From positions 62,001-126,000 of the forward strand of contig NZ_FNVB01000003.1 of NCBI RefSeq assembly GCF_900108315.1: DNA of 64,000 bases, read 5' to 3'. The stretch is from Saccharopolyspora kobensis. GTDB taxonomy: Bacteria; Actinomycetota; Actinomycetes; Mycobacteriales; Pseudonocardiaceae. Every line of letters starts with the position of its first letter. Within the stretch, counting starts at the first letter, position 1. Position numbers and translations under genes: made by a program. The notes beneath the pieces were generated by a model that did not search any database, was not told the origin of the DNA, and saw nothing but the letters and a program-made list of their open reading frames with translations. Of the stretch, positions 45,116-52,104 are shown one piece after another.

Positions 45116-45772
45116 ATGATCTTCGCCGCTTCGCTCTGCTTGATGGTGCTGCTGGTGCTCAGCGTCCGGCTCGCGCACCGCGCCGGTTATCGGCACGGTC
45201 GTCGCTGCGAGCGGGATGTGTTGAACCGGTACCTGCACGACCGGGTTCTGCCGACGCTGGAGGCGTTGGCGCTGGGCAGCAGGTCGGACGAGAGCGCGGC
45301 TCCGGCTCGTCTCGCCGAGTTGCGCCAGGCCGCCAAGGAGCAGGCCGCGCTGATCCGCCGGGACATGGCCGCCGCTCCTGCCGCCGGCCGCGCACGGCTG
45401 GGGCCCGAGCTGGTCGCGTTGATCGAGGACCTGTCGCGCAGCAGGCTGCGCGCCGAGCTGATCCGCGCCGAGGTGGACGACACGCTGTCGGCGCCGCAGC
45501 GGACCGCAGTGCGCGATGCCGCAGGCGAGGCGCTGCGGAACACTTTGAAGCACAGCGGTACCGATAGGGCGGAAGTTCGGGTGGCGGAACGCGATGGCGG
45601 GATCTCGGTGACCGTTCGCGACCGCGGTGCGGGGTTCGACCCGGATCGCAAGCCGGGGTTCGGCATCGCGGAGTCGATCAAGGCGCGGATGGCCGAGGTC
45701 GGTGGTTCGGCGCGGGTGGAGTCCCGTCCGGACTGGGGCACGCAGGTCACGTTGTGGGTTCCGCAGTCGTGA
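45116..45772 (+). CDS. Small membrane-anchored histidine-kinase-like ATPase
   Basis: 218 aa. One N-terminal membrane helix (MIFAASLCLMVLLVLSVRLA) is followed by a helix with YLHDRVLPTLEALALG, where H41 could be the phospho-acceptor of a HisKA_3-type dimer. A compact HATPase domain follows: GEALRNTLKHSGTDRAEVRV, DRGAGFDPDR, GFGIAESIKARMAEVGG, DWGTQVTLWVP. It has no sensor domain beyond the helix. I chose ATG 45116 (GGGAG 8 bp upstream); GTG 45113 is equally possible. It overlaps the mycosin gene by 4 bp and probably pairs with the upstream regulator. Confidence 0.8.
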   Translation: MIFAASLCLMVLLVLSVRLAHRAGYRHGRRCERDVLNRYLHDRVLPTLEALALGSRSDESAAPARLAELRQAAKEQAALIRRDMAAAPAAGRARLGPELVALIEDLSRSRLRAELIRAEVDDTLSAPQRTAVRDAAGEALRNTLKHSGTDRAEVRVAERDGGISVTVRDRGAGFDPDRKPGFGIAESIKARMAEVGGSARVESRPDWGTQVTLWVPQS

Positions 45773-46905
45773 GGTCCGCGCTCGTGGCCGCCGTGCTGGT
45801 CAGCGGTTTCGTCGTCACCCCGGCGGCTTCAGCGCAGTGCGCGTCCCCGGCCGGGGTGTACGCGGATCCGATGGGCTGGGCACAGCGGCTCACCGATGCG
45901 TCGGAGACGTGGCCGCTGGCCGATGGTTCCGGGCAGCTGGTGGCGGTCGTCGGCACCGGGATCGACGCGGGGAACGCGCAGTTCGCGCCTGGCCAGGTGG
46001 TGCCGGGTTCGGATCTCGGTGACTGCGACGGCCGCGGCACGTTCGCCGCGGGCATCGTGGGCGCGCAGCAGGTCCCGGGCACGGTGTTCACCGGGATGGC
46101 GCCGGGGGCCCGGCTGCTCGGGATCCGGTACACCGAGACGACCACCGGTGGAGGTGCGCCTTCTGCGAACGCGCTGGCAGGTGCGATCGGGCGTGCGGTG
46201 GACGCCGGTGCCACGGTCGTCCTGGTCGCCGTGCCCGCATCAAGCACGAGCCCGGCGTTGGAGGCCGCCGTGCGCGATGCGCTGTCCCGCAACGCGGTGG
46301 TCGTCTCCCCCGCCGCGGGCGAGGATCCGGATTCCCGGTCGTACCCGGCTGATCTTCCGGGTGTGCTGGTGGTCGGCGCGCTCGACGAATCCGGTGCGGC
46401 GGTGCAGGGCGAGGCCGGTGATCACCTGTCGATCGCCGCGCCCGGTGCTGATCTGGTCGGTGTTTCGGCGGGTGCGCGCGGTTTGGGGCACCGGTGGGGT
46501 GTCGATCTCCCGGCGTTCTCCGCGGCCTACGTCGCCGGTGCCGCGGCCCTGGTGCGTTCCTACCGCCCCGAGCTCGACGCGAAGCAGGTCGCCGACCGCC
46601 TGGCCCGGACCGCCAGCCGTCCGCCGAACGGCTATGACACCCGTCTGGGGTGGGGTGTGCTGAACGTGCGTTCTGCGGTGACCACGGAGCTCGCCGATGA
46701 CCCGTCGGCGCTGGAACTTCCGCCACCTGCGCCCGAGGTGCCGACGATGCACCCGGCCGCGGGTCCGCCACCGCTGCCCGACCACTCCCCGCTGTCGGGC
46801 TGGCTGGCCCTGCTCGGCATCGCGGCAGCAGCGCTGGCGGTGGTCGCGAGGGCGACCATCAGGCTGGGCCGGGCGCGCCGCTGGCGCCCCGGCTCCGACA
46901 CCTGA
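45769..46905 (+). CDS. mycP: Mycosin-like S8 protein of the ESX locus, catalytic triad lost (pseudoprotease)
   Basis: 378 aa. Signal peptide (ALVAAVLVSGFVVTPAASAQ), subtilase fold, Pro-rich linker and C-terminal membrane helix (WLALLGIAAAALAVVARATI), as in MycP. The active-site motifs are changed: VAVVGTGID has Gly62 for the Asp, DCDGRGTFAAG has Arg89 for the His, and LPAFSAAYVAG has Ala249 for the Ser of GTSxAAP. The oxyanion Asn region reads AAGED. The frame is intact and the rest well kept, so it is not a decayed gene. In mycobacteria MycP also stabilises the ESX complex apart from proteolysis, which could be the only role here. Confidence 0.85.
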   Translation: MRSALVAAVLVSGFVVTPAASAQCASPAGVYADPMGWAQRLTDASETWPLADGSGQLVAVVGTGIDAGNAQFAPGQVVPGSDLGDCDGRGTFAAGIVGAQQVPGTVFTGMAPGARLLGIRYTETTTGGGAPSANALAGAIGRAVDAGATVVLVAVPASSTSPALEAAVRDALSRNAVVVSPAAGEDPDSRSYPADLPGVLVVGALDESGAAVQGEAGDHLSIAAPGADLVGVSAGARGLGHRWGVDLPAFSAAYVAGAAALVRSYRPELDAKQVADRLARTASRPPNGYDTRLGWGVLNVRSAVTTELADDPSALELPPPAPEVPTMHPAAGPPPLPDHSPLSGWLALLGIAAAALAVVARATIRLGRARRWRPGSDT

Positions 46906-46998
46906 CGCTTAAGGTACCTGGCGTTCCCCGACAACGGCCTCAACTCAGAGCTGCAGTGGTCCGGTCAGCACGCCACCCGGCGGATCGGGCACCACCGG

Positions 46999-47106
46999 CC
47001 TTGGGTGGTGAACCTCTGCGATTTCACTTGAAATCGGCTTACCGAAGTACCGGAGGCCCTGTCGAGAACATGGCCGATTTCAACTGAAATCGCAAACCAC
47101 CCAAGG
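46999..47106. repeat. 108-bp nested inverted repeat
   Basis: The outer arms are CCTTGGGTGGT (46999-47009) and ACCACCCAAGG (47096-47106), perfect. The inner arms are 21 bp (47018-47038 and 47073-47093) with one mismatch, and each inner arm is itself a hairpin (GATTTC-N4-GAAATC). The rest of the 392-bp gap 46906-47297 shows no gene; the terminator at 47242 is described separately. It could be a small mobile-type repeat or a terminator after the mycosin gene. Confidence 0.7.
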
Positions 47107-47241
47107 CGACCACCCACCGCTTTGAAACCACCCCGGCCCCATGCGCGTCGCCGACGGACACTGCAGTCGAGGGAATCCATCGCAGAGTCCCCGCACCGAG
47201 CGATCGGTGGTCGATCACCGTCTCGGTCGCCTCAGTGGAAC

Positions 47242-47277
47242 GGCCGCTGAGCGACGGGGGATTATCGCTCAGCGGCC
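47242..47277 (-). terminator. Hairpin terminator after the minus-strand ESX substrate genes
   Basis: GGCCGCTGAGCGA and TCGCTCAGCGGCC form a perfect 13-bp stem with a 10-nt loop, 20 bp past the stop of the hydrolase gene that ends at 47298. Confidence 0.75.
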
Positions 47278-47297
47278 GGTTCTGGGGAGGTGTGCGC

Positions 47298-48515
47298 TCA
47301 GTGCAGCACCTGGGAGTTGTGGATGGAGCCGTTGACCACGCTGTTGATGTCGTTCCAGGAGTCCGTGCCCGGCGCGAGGATGCTGCTGTGCGATCCCACG
47401 TCCGGCAGGAACCAGCCGTCGTTGTCGCGGCTGGAGGGCAGCGGGATCACGCCGGGGAAGTCGTCCGGGTCCGGCCCGTGGGCTCGGCCCTGCGCCCACT
47501 GGATCGGGTCGCGCTCCATCGTCACCGAGTACCGGTTCTCCGGGTACGGGTTGGTCAGTTCTGTGACACCTGAGCCCATGCCGGCCGAGGCCACGTGGAC
47601 CACGTTGTCGGCCCGCATGCCCGCGGCGTCGGCCAGGCCGACGATGGCGCCGCCGTAGCTGTGTCCGATCACGGTGACCTTGGCGTCCTCGCCCAGCTGC
47701 GGCCGCAGGTCGTTGTTGACGAAGTCGGCCAGCCGGGGCGCCATCTCCTGCGACGGGCCTGCGCCGCTGGCCTGGATCAGGCCCTGCGGGAAGTCGCCGT
47801 TCATCCACAGCACCGATGCGGTGCGCCCGCTGGTGTCGGCCTGGGCGTAGCTGCCGACGGTCTCGGTGTAGCGGGCGAAGTCCTCCACCCCGGTGTTCAT
47901 GCCCGGCACCAGAACCGCCACCGACCGGGTGTCGGAGTCGAGCTTGCCGACCAGCGCCACCATCCGGCCTTCTCCGTCGAAGCTGAGGATCTGGGTGTTG
48001 CTGTTGAGGATCTCGTCGTAGGCGGCGATCTTCTCCCGGAGTTGCTGGATCTCCATCTCGCGGTTGACCGGGCCGACGCTGCCCTGCAGCTTGCGCATCT
48101 CTTCTTCGGCCGCGTCGCGCGCGAGCGCGATCCGGGCCCGGCTGGCGGAGTTGCGCTCGGCGATGGAGCTGCCCGCTCCCCCGTTCAGGACGGGCACGAC
48201 CAGGTCCGGGTCGAGCTTCTTGATCTCGGCGGCTTTCTGCGCGTCCCACCGGCGGACGGCGGCGTTCGACGCCTCGATCCCGTCGATCATCCCGCTCAGC
48301 CGGCTGGAGGACGCCCGCAGGTTCTCCTCGCCCGCCTGGATGTTGCCGAGGTGCCCGGCTTGGGCGTGCTGCGATCCGGGCACGTTCGCGAACGCGTTCG
48401 TGCTCAGCGTGCGGGCGGTGAGGTGGCGGCGGGCTTCTCCGAGAACAGCCACTTGGTCGGGCAGCGACTGCGCCGCCGTGTCGAGGGCGGTGTGGTTCAC
48501 CGCGAACCGCGTCAT
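47298..48515 (-). CDS. DUF1023 alpha/beta hydrolase, ESX-associated
   Basis: 405 aa. The N-terminal ~170 residues are helical and WXG-like (HTALDTAAQSLPDQVAVLGE, then SRLSGMIDGIEASNAAVRRW). The C-terminal DUF1023 hydrolase domain has the nucleophile elbow VIGHSYGGAIVG (S286) and a later His (DVGSHSSIL). Such proteins are frequent ESX-linked exported hydrolases; the substrate is unknown. AGGAGACAAGG precedes the ATG at 48515. Last gene of a minus-strand run of likely ESX substrates. Confidence 0.82.
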   Translation of the reverse strand: MTRFAVNHTALDTAAQSLPDQVAVLGEARRHLTARTLSTNAFANVPGSQHAQAGHLGNIQAGEENLRASSSRLSGMIDGIEASNAAVRRWDAQKAAEIKKLDPDLVVPVLNGGAGSSIAERNSASRARIALARDAAEEEMRKLQGSVGPVNREMEIQQLREKIAAYDEILNSNTQILSFDGEGRMVALVGKLDSDTRSVAVLVPGMNTGVEDFARYTETVGSYAQADTSGRTASVLWMNGDFPQGLIQASGAGPSQEMAPRLADFVNNDLRPQLGEDAKVTVIGHSYGGAIVGLADAAGMRADNVVHVASAGMGSGVTELTNPYPENRYSVTMERDPIQWAQGRAHGPDPDDFPGVIPLPSSRDNDGWFLPDVGSHSSILAPGTDSWNDINSVVNGSIHNSQVLH

Positions 48516-48536
48516 GTCCTTGTCTCCTCAGAAGGT

Positions 48537-49271
48537 TCAGACCTGGTCGATCAGGGCTCGCTGGCCCTGCTGGGCGTGCGCGGCGCGGTCGTCGTGCTGC
48601 CGGATCGTCCGCGCCGCCCAGTCCAGGTCGTCGCGGAACTTCTGGTCGGCGGCCAGCGCCCGGCGGGTGCTCTCGCAGGTGTTGGAGATGTTGGCCTGGT
48701 GGGCGCCTGCGGCCGCGGCGGAGGCCTGCACCCTGCCGAACGCGTTCTGCGACGCCGCGCCGTGGCTGAGCGCTTGCGAGGCGTTCAGCAGGGGTTTGCG
48801 GGTTCCTTCGACGAGTTTGGCCGCGGCGTCGAAGAACTTGGCGATCTCGCCCTGGAATCCGCTGGTGTTCGAGGCCTGCCGGGCGCGGACCGCGCCGCCG
48901 CCGGGGGTCGCGTTGCGCGCCCGGTCCATGAACCGCCGGTACTGCCCTTCGGTGTAGGTCGACCACTGGCCCCAACCGTGCTCGCGGAAGATCGCGTAGG
49001 CGTTGCGGGCGTTGGTCGCGGGGTCGGCGTTGGCCGCCTCGTTGCGGTGCGCGCGGTCGAAGGCGTTGCCGTGGCCGGGGTTCACCGAGCGGATCTGCCA
49101 CAGGCCGACCGATGGGCCGAATGCTTCGGTCTGCAGGGACACGTCGCCGATCGCGGCCGGGTCGCCCTTGGATTCGGCGAGTGCGACGGCGACGGCGATC
49201 TGCAGGTCGTCTCCGCTGAACCCGGCGTTGGCGGCGTGCTGGGCGATCTGCTGATCGGTGAGCGCTGGCAT
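48537..49271 (-). CDS. Lysozyme-like (transglycosylase) protein fused to a WXG100-like tail
   Basis: 244 aa. Residues ~20-115 look like a lysozyme/transglycosylase fold: LQIAVAVALAESKGDPAAIG with E33 as the likely catalytic acid, then GPSVGLWQIRSVNPGHGNAF and HGWGQWSTYTEGQYRRFM. The last ~110 residues are two helices of ESX-substrate type. There is no Sec signal, so export through the ESX channel is likely, with cell-wall cutting as the probable job. GGAGAT precedes the ATG. It lies 13 bp after the PPE-like gene. Confidence 0.78.
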   Translation of the reverse strand: MPALTDQQIAQHAANAGFSGDDLQIAVAVALAESKGDPAAIGDVSLQTEAFGPSVGLWQIRSVNPGHGNAFDRAHRNEAANADPATNARNAYAIFREHGWGQWSTYTEGQYRRFMDRARNATPGGGAVRARQASNTSGFQGEIAKFFDAAAKLVEGTRKPLLNASQALSHGAASQNAFGRVQASAAAAGAHQANISNTCESTRRALAADQKFRDDLDWAARTIRQHDDRAAHAQQGQRALIDQV

Positions 49272-49284
49272 GGTCGGATCTCCT

Positions 49285-50484
49285 TCAGTCGGTGGGGTCG
49301 GCGCCGAGCACCGAGGGGGTCACGACCGAGGACTCGCCCCAGACCTCCTCGGTCTCCACCAACCACGGCGGGATGCGGCGCGCCCCGGACATGTCCTGCG
49401 CCCCCGGGGCGAACGGCATCATCGGCATCATCGGCATGTGCCCGACGCCTGCGCCTGCCGCGTTCGCCGCTCCCGCCGCCGCACCCAGCACGCCCGCGGT
49501 TCCCATCGCGCTGGTGGCCGAGGCAGTCCCTCCCAGACCTGCCGCGGCGACCGGTGCGGCCGCACCGGCGCTCGGGCCACCGAGCGACATCCCGCCCGTG
49601 CCGGGCATGCTGATGGGTTTGACGGGCTTGCTGGTCTCCTCTTCCTCGGGGTTCTTCGGCTTGCCCCAGTCGGGCACCTTCGGTGGCCGGAACGTCCCGA
49701 GCCGCCCCATCCCGGCGGCCGACGCCGCGGCGAGCCCGGCGGTGAACATGTTGCCGAACAGCGGTGTCGAGGGCTGTTTGCCGGGCGGGTCCGGCACCAG
49801 CGGTGCCTGCTCGCCGGGCTGACCGGTTTCCTCGCCGCCGCCTCCGTGGCCGGGCTCGGCATCGCCGTCCGAGCCGTTCTCCGGCGCCGGGACTCCCGGA
49901 ACCGACGCGTGGGTGGCCAGCGGCATGCTCTGATCTGCTTCCCGGTAGCGCGTGCCGAGCTCGGTCATGACCTGGATCGCCTTGCCGTGCGCCGCGTCCG
50001 CGGCCGCGCTCGCCTGCTGGTGTTCCTGCACTGCTCGCACTGCGGTGGCCTGGCGCTGGCGCAGCTGGGACACCATCGCGGGCGAGGCGTCGACGGGCAC
50101 CTGCAGCGAGGCGGTCGCCCACTGCTTGGTCTCCGCGGGCAGTTCGGCGACCTCGACCGCGGGCGGCATCTCGGCGCGCGCTTTGGCCAGCGCGTCCGCC
50201 GAGTCGTGCACCCGGTCGCGGATGGCGAACGCCGAGTCGGCGATGCGGCGCAGCCCACCGGCCAGGTCCTTGATCATGACCCGGTACTGCTCGGAGGCGC
50301 CGCCCTGCCACTGCTCCTGGAACTTCGCCAGTTTGGCCTCCAGGTTGCCCGCCTGCTCGTGCAGCGCCGCCCCGACGCTGTCCCAGGAGTCGGCCGCCGG
50401 TCGCACCGAGGCGTCGTCACCGGACTGCAGCATCGCGACGAGCTGCTGGTGGCTGTAGGCGGAGAAGTCGGTGGGTTCCCGCAT
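49285..50484 (-). CDS. PPE/WXG-like ESX substrate with Gly/Ala/Pro-rich C-terminal half
   Basis: 399 aa. A helical N-terminus (~1-190) with WXG-type turn FQEQWQGGASEQYRVMIKDL resembles PPE-domain proteins of non-mycobacterial actinomycetes. The second half is low-complexity (MPMMPMMPFAPG near the end) and finishes with RIPPWLVETEEVWGE, a C-terminal motif I have seen in related ESX proteins. I chose ATG 50484; the longer frame upstream overlaps the next gene. It probably pairs with the 116-aa protein encoded just upstream, as PE/PPE-type partners do. Confidence 0.78.
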   Translation of the reverse strand: MREPTDFSAYSHQQLVAMLQSGDDASVRPAADSWDSVGAALHEQAGNLEAKLAKFQEQWQGGASEQYRVMIKDLAGGLRRIADSAFAIRDRVHDSADALAKARAEMPPAVEVAELPAETKQWATASLQVPVDASPAMVSQLRQRQATAVRAVQEHQQASAAADAAHGKAIQVMTELGTRYREADQSMPLATHASVPGVPAPENGSDGDAEPGHGGGGEETGQPGEQAPLVPDPPGKQPSTPLFGNMFTAGLAAASAAGMGRLGTFRPPKVPDWGKPKNPEEEETSKPVKPISMPGTGGMSLGGPSAGAAAPVAAAGLGGTASATSAMGTAGVLGAAAGAANAAGAGVGHMPMMPMMPFAPGAQDMSGARRIPPWLVETEEVWGESSVVTPSVLGADPTD

Positions 50485-50489
50485 CTGCC

Positions 50490-50840
50490 TCACGCCCTCC
50501 TGAAGTCGACCGACTGCACGGTGGAGCCGAGACCGGACAGCGACGAGGTGATCTGGTCGTCGTGCTGTTCGTAGGCGTTCATCACGGTGCCGGTGATCTT
50601 CTCCGCGAAGTCGATCGCCTCCCGCGCGCGCCCGACCAGGTTGCGCATCTCCGCCACGGCGAGGAAGTGGTTCTCCCACAGCGATCCGGCTTCGTTGAAC
50701 GCCCCGAGGCGGATTTCCCGCTCGGTGAGCGATTCGAGGTGCCCGTTCGGCCGGTCGATCCCGGTCAGCTGGGTGGTGAGCTCAGCGGCGAACTCCACCA
50801 ACGACTGCAGATGAACCGCGAACGATCCATTGCTGGACAT
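50490..50840 (-). CDS. Small helical ESX-associated protein (EspC/PE-like partner)
   Basis: 116 aa, all helical: FAVHLQSLVEFAAELTTQLT, then SLWENHFLAVAEMRNLVGRA and EAIDFAEKITGTVMNAYEQH. No signal peptide. Size and place directly before the PPE-like gene (5-bp gap) suggest a secreted heterodimer partner. AAGGG lies before the ATG at 50840. The 520 bp upstream (50841-51360) has no gene but two strong hairpins. The family could not be named with certainty. Confidence 0.72.
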   Translation of the reverse strand: MSSNGSFAVHLQSLVEFAAELTTQLTGIDRPNGHLESLTEREIRLGAFNEAGSLWENHFLAVAEMRNLVGRAREAIDFAEKITGTVMNAYEQHDDQITSSLSGLGSTVQSVDFRRA

Positions 50841-50955
50841 GACAACCCTTCCCGCGGTGTCGAAGGAGACCAACTCGGGCAGTACCTGGGAAACCCGGGT
50901 ACCACGACTGACCCGCTCGCGGGCCGCGGAGGACCGATCTGGCGATGCGGGGTGC

Positions 50956-50999
50956 CCGTGAGTGCTTTGGGGTGTCATAGCGCCCCAAAGCACTCACGG
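50956..50999. repeat. 17-bp perfect hairpin, possible dispersed intergenic element
   Basis: CCGTGAGTGCTTTGGGG (50956-50972) and CCCCAAAGCACTCACGG (50983-50999) match perfectly around a 10-nt loop. I have the impression of very similar hairpins between genes in Saccharopolyspora and relatives, which would make it a dispersed repeat or a recurring terminator. Confidence 0.6.
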
Positions 51000-51248
51000 A
51001 CGGACGGTCTGCGTAACCAATCCCACCACCAAAGGCCGGGCGGCGAGGCGCGGACGCCACCGGGCAAGGCCGGGACCGGCAGTCGCAAGGCAAGTCGAAG
51101 TGATGAGGCACGTCGTCAGAACAGCCGTCATCGGGCAAGCGGCGAAGCCGCTTTCGGCGGTGAACAGCAACTGCGACGCACGACCGGCACCGAGTGCGAG
51201 GTGTCGCATGCGGACAGCCCGCCCTCGCAACCGGCACCGCCGCGGGTT

Positions 51249-51322
51249 CTCAGAGGCTTTCTCGCGAGGACAGCCCGGACGCCGCGTACACGTCCGGTCC
51301 CGGAGTCGAGAAAGCCTCTGAG
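51249..51322. repeat. Nested hairpin element
   Basis: The outer arms CTCAGAGGCTTTCTCG (51249-51264) and CGAGAAAGCCTCTGAG (51307-51322) are perfect. Inside, CCGGACG (51275-51281) pairs with CGTCCGG (51291-51297). Outside, GCGG and CCGC extend the stem across a 3-nt internal loop. It ends 38 bp after the stop of the WXG100 gene and may also end that transcript. Confidence 0.6.
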
Positions 51323-51360
51323 GTTCCGCTACCCGCACCGCCGCGCAAGACGAGTGCAGC

Positions 51361-51681
51361 TCAGTGAAACTTCGCCGCCAACGAATTGTCGAGGGCTGCT
51401 CCGTCCATCGCCGAGCGGCTCAGCAGCGAACCCAGGTTGTTGATGATCTGGGTCATCTCTCCGAGGGCGCTGCGGAGGTTGGCTTCGGCGGTGCGGGCGT
51501 CGGCACCGGACTGGCTGCCCGACTGGTACCAGGTTTCGCGCACCGGGCCCAGCGCGGTGTCCAGTTCGCCGAGCGCGGTGCTGATCGAACCGGAGTAGCG
51601 GACCAGCGTGCTGCCCGCGTTGTCCACCGCGCCGAAGTTCATCGCGACGGTGTCGCTGGAGGGTCCACCCACGTAGCTCAT
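51361..51681 (-). CDS. WXG100 family (EsxA/EsxB-like) protein
   Basis: 106 aa, a two-helix hairpin: SGSISTALGELDTALGPVRE, turn WYQSGSQSGADA, then ANLRSALGEMTQIINNLGSL. The turn keeps the Trp but not the strict W-x-G spacing. It ends in a short Ala-rich tail. It forms a pair with the gene at 51698-52057, 16 bp away, as EsxB/EsxA do. Likely secreted substrate of this ESX system. Confidence 0.85.
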   Translation of the reverse strand: MSYVGGPSSDTVAMNFGAVDNAGSTLVRYSGSISTALGELDTALGPVRETWYQSGSQSGADARTAEANLRSALGEMTQIINNLGSLLSRSAMDGAALDNSLAAKFH

Positions 51682-51697
51682 GCTCGCTCCCCTGTGC

Positions 51698-52057
51698 TCA
51701 GCCGTTGAGGCCGGCGATGATGCCGCCGCCCGAGTGCAGGGCGGCTGTGGTCTGGTTGATCTGGGTGCTCTGCTGCTCGGAGAAGCCGGCGTGCTGGTTC
51801 ATGACCTCGTTGAACTTCGTCGCGATGACGGTGAGTTCGTTCTGCGCGCGCTGGATCTTGTCGTTGAGCAGCATCTTGTTCTGGTCGAAGGCCAGCCGCG
51901 CCGAGCCGTTGAAGTTCTGCGTCGCGCCGACCAGACCCTCCACCTCGGCGTTGAGCTTGGCCATCATCTCGCGGATCCGCGTCGCCGTGTCGTCGAAGTC
52001 GCTGGACGCCTTGCTCATGACCGCCCGGTCGACGACGACACCCTGGGGTGTGCTCAT
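51698..52057 (-). CDS. WXG100 family (Esx-like) protein with FNG turn
   Basis: 119 aa. Helix 1 is ASSDFDDTATRIREMMAKLN, the turn QNFNGSARLAF has Phe-Asn-Gly where W-x-G is usual, and helix 2 is KIQRAQNELTVIATKFNEVM, followed by SEQQSTQINQTTAALHSGGG. AAAGGAGG lies 6 bp before the ATG at 52057. It is the upstream member of the pair and lies just downstream of eccC on the same strand (47-bp gap). Confidence 0.87.
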   Translation of the reverse strand: MSTPQGVVVDRAVMSKASSDFDDTATRIREMMAKLNAEVEGLVGATQNFNGSARLAFDQNKMLLNDKIQRAQNELTVIATKFNEVMNQHAGFSEQQSTQINQTTAALHSGGGIIAGLNG

Positions 52058-52104
52058 GTTTTCGCCTCCTTTCGCCTGTGACACTAGGGATGTTCGCGGT
52101 GCCG

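Noticed and set aside
45769-46905. Calling the mycosin a pseudogene
   Set aside because: The frame is intact, signal peptide and anchor are kept, and the substitutions are clean; a pseudoprotease is more likely than a decaying gene.
50941-51340. CRISPR array
   Set aside because: The repeats are inverted pairs forming hairpins, not evenly spaced direct repeats.
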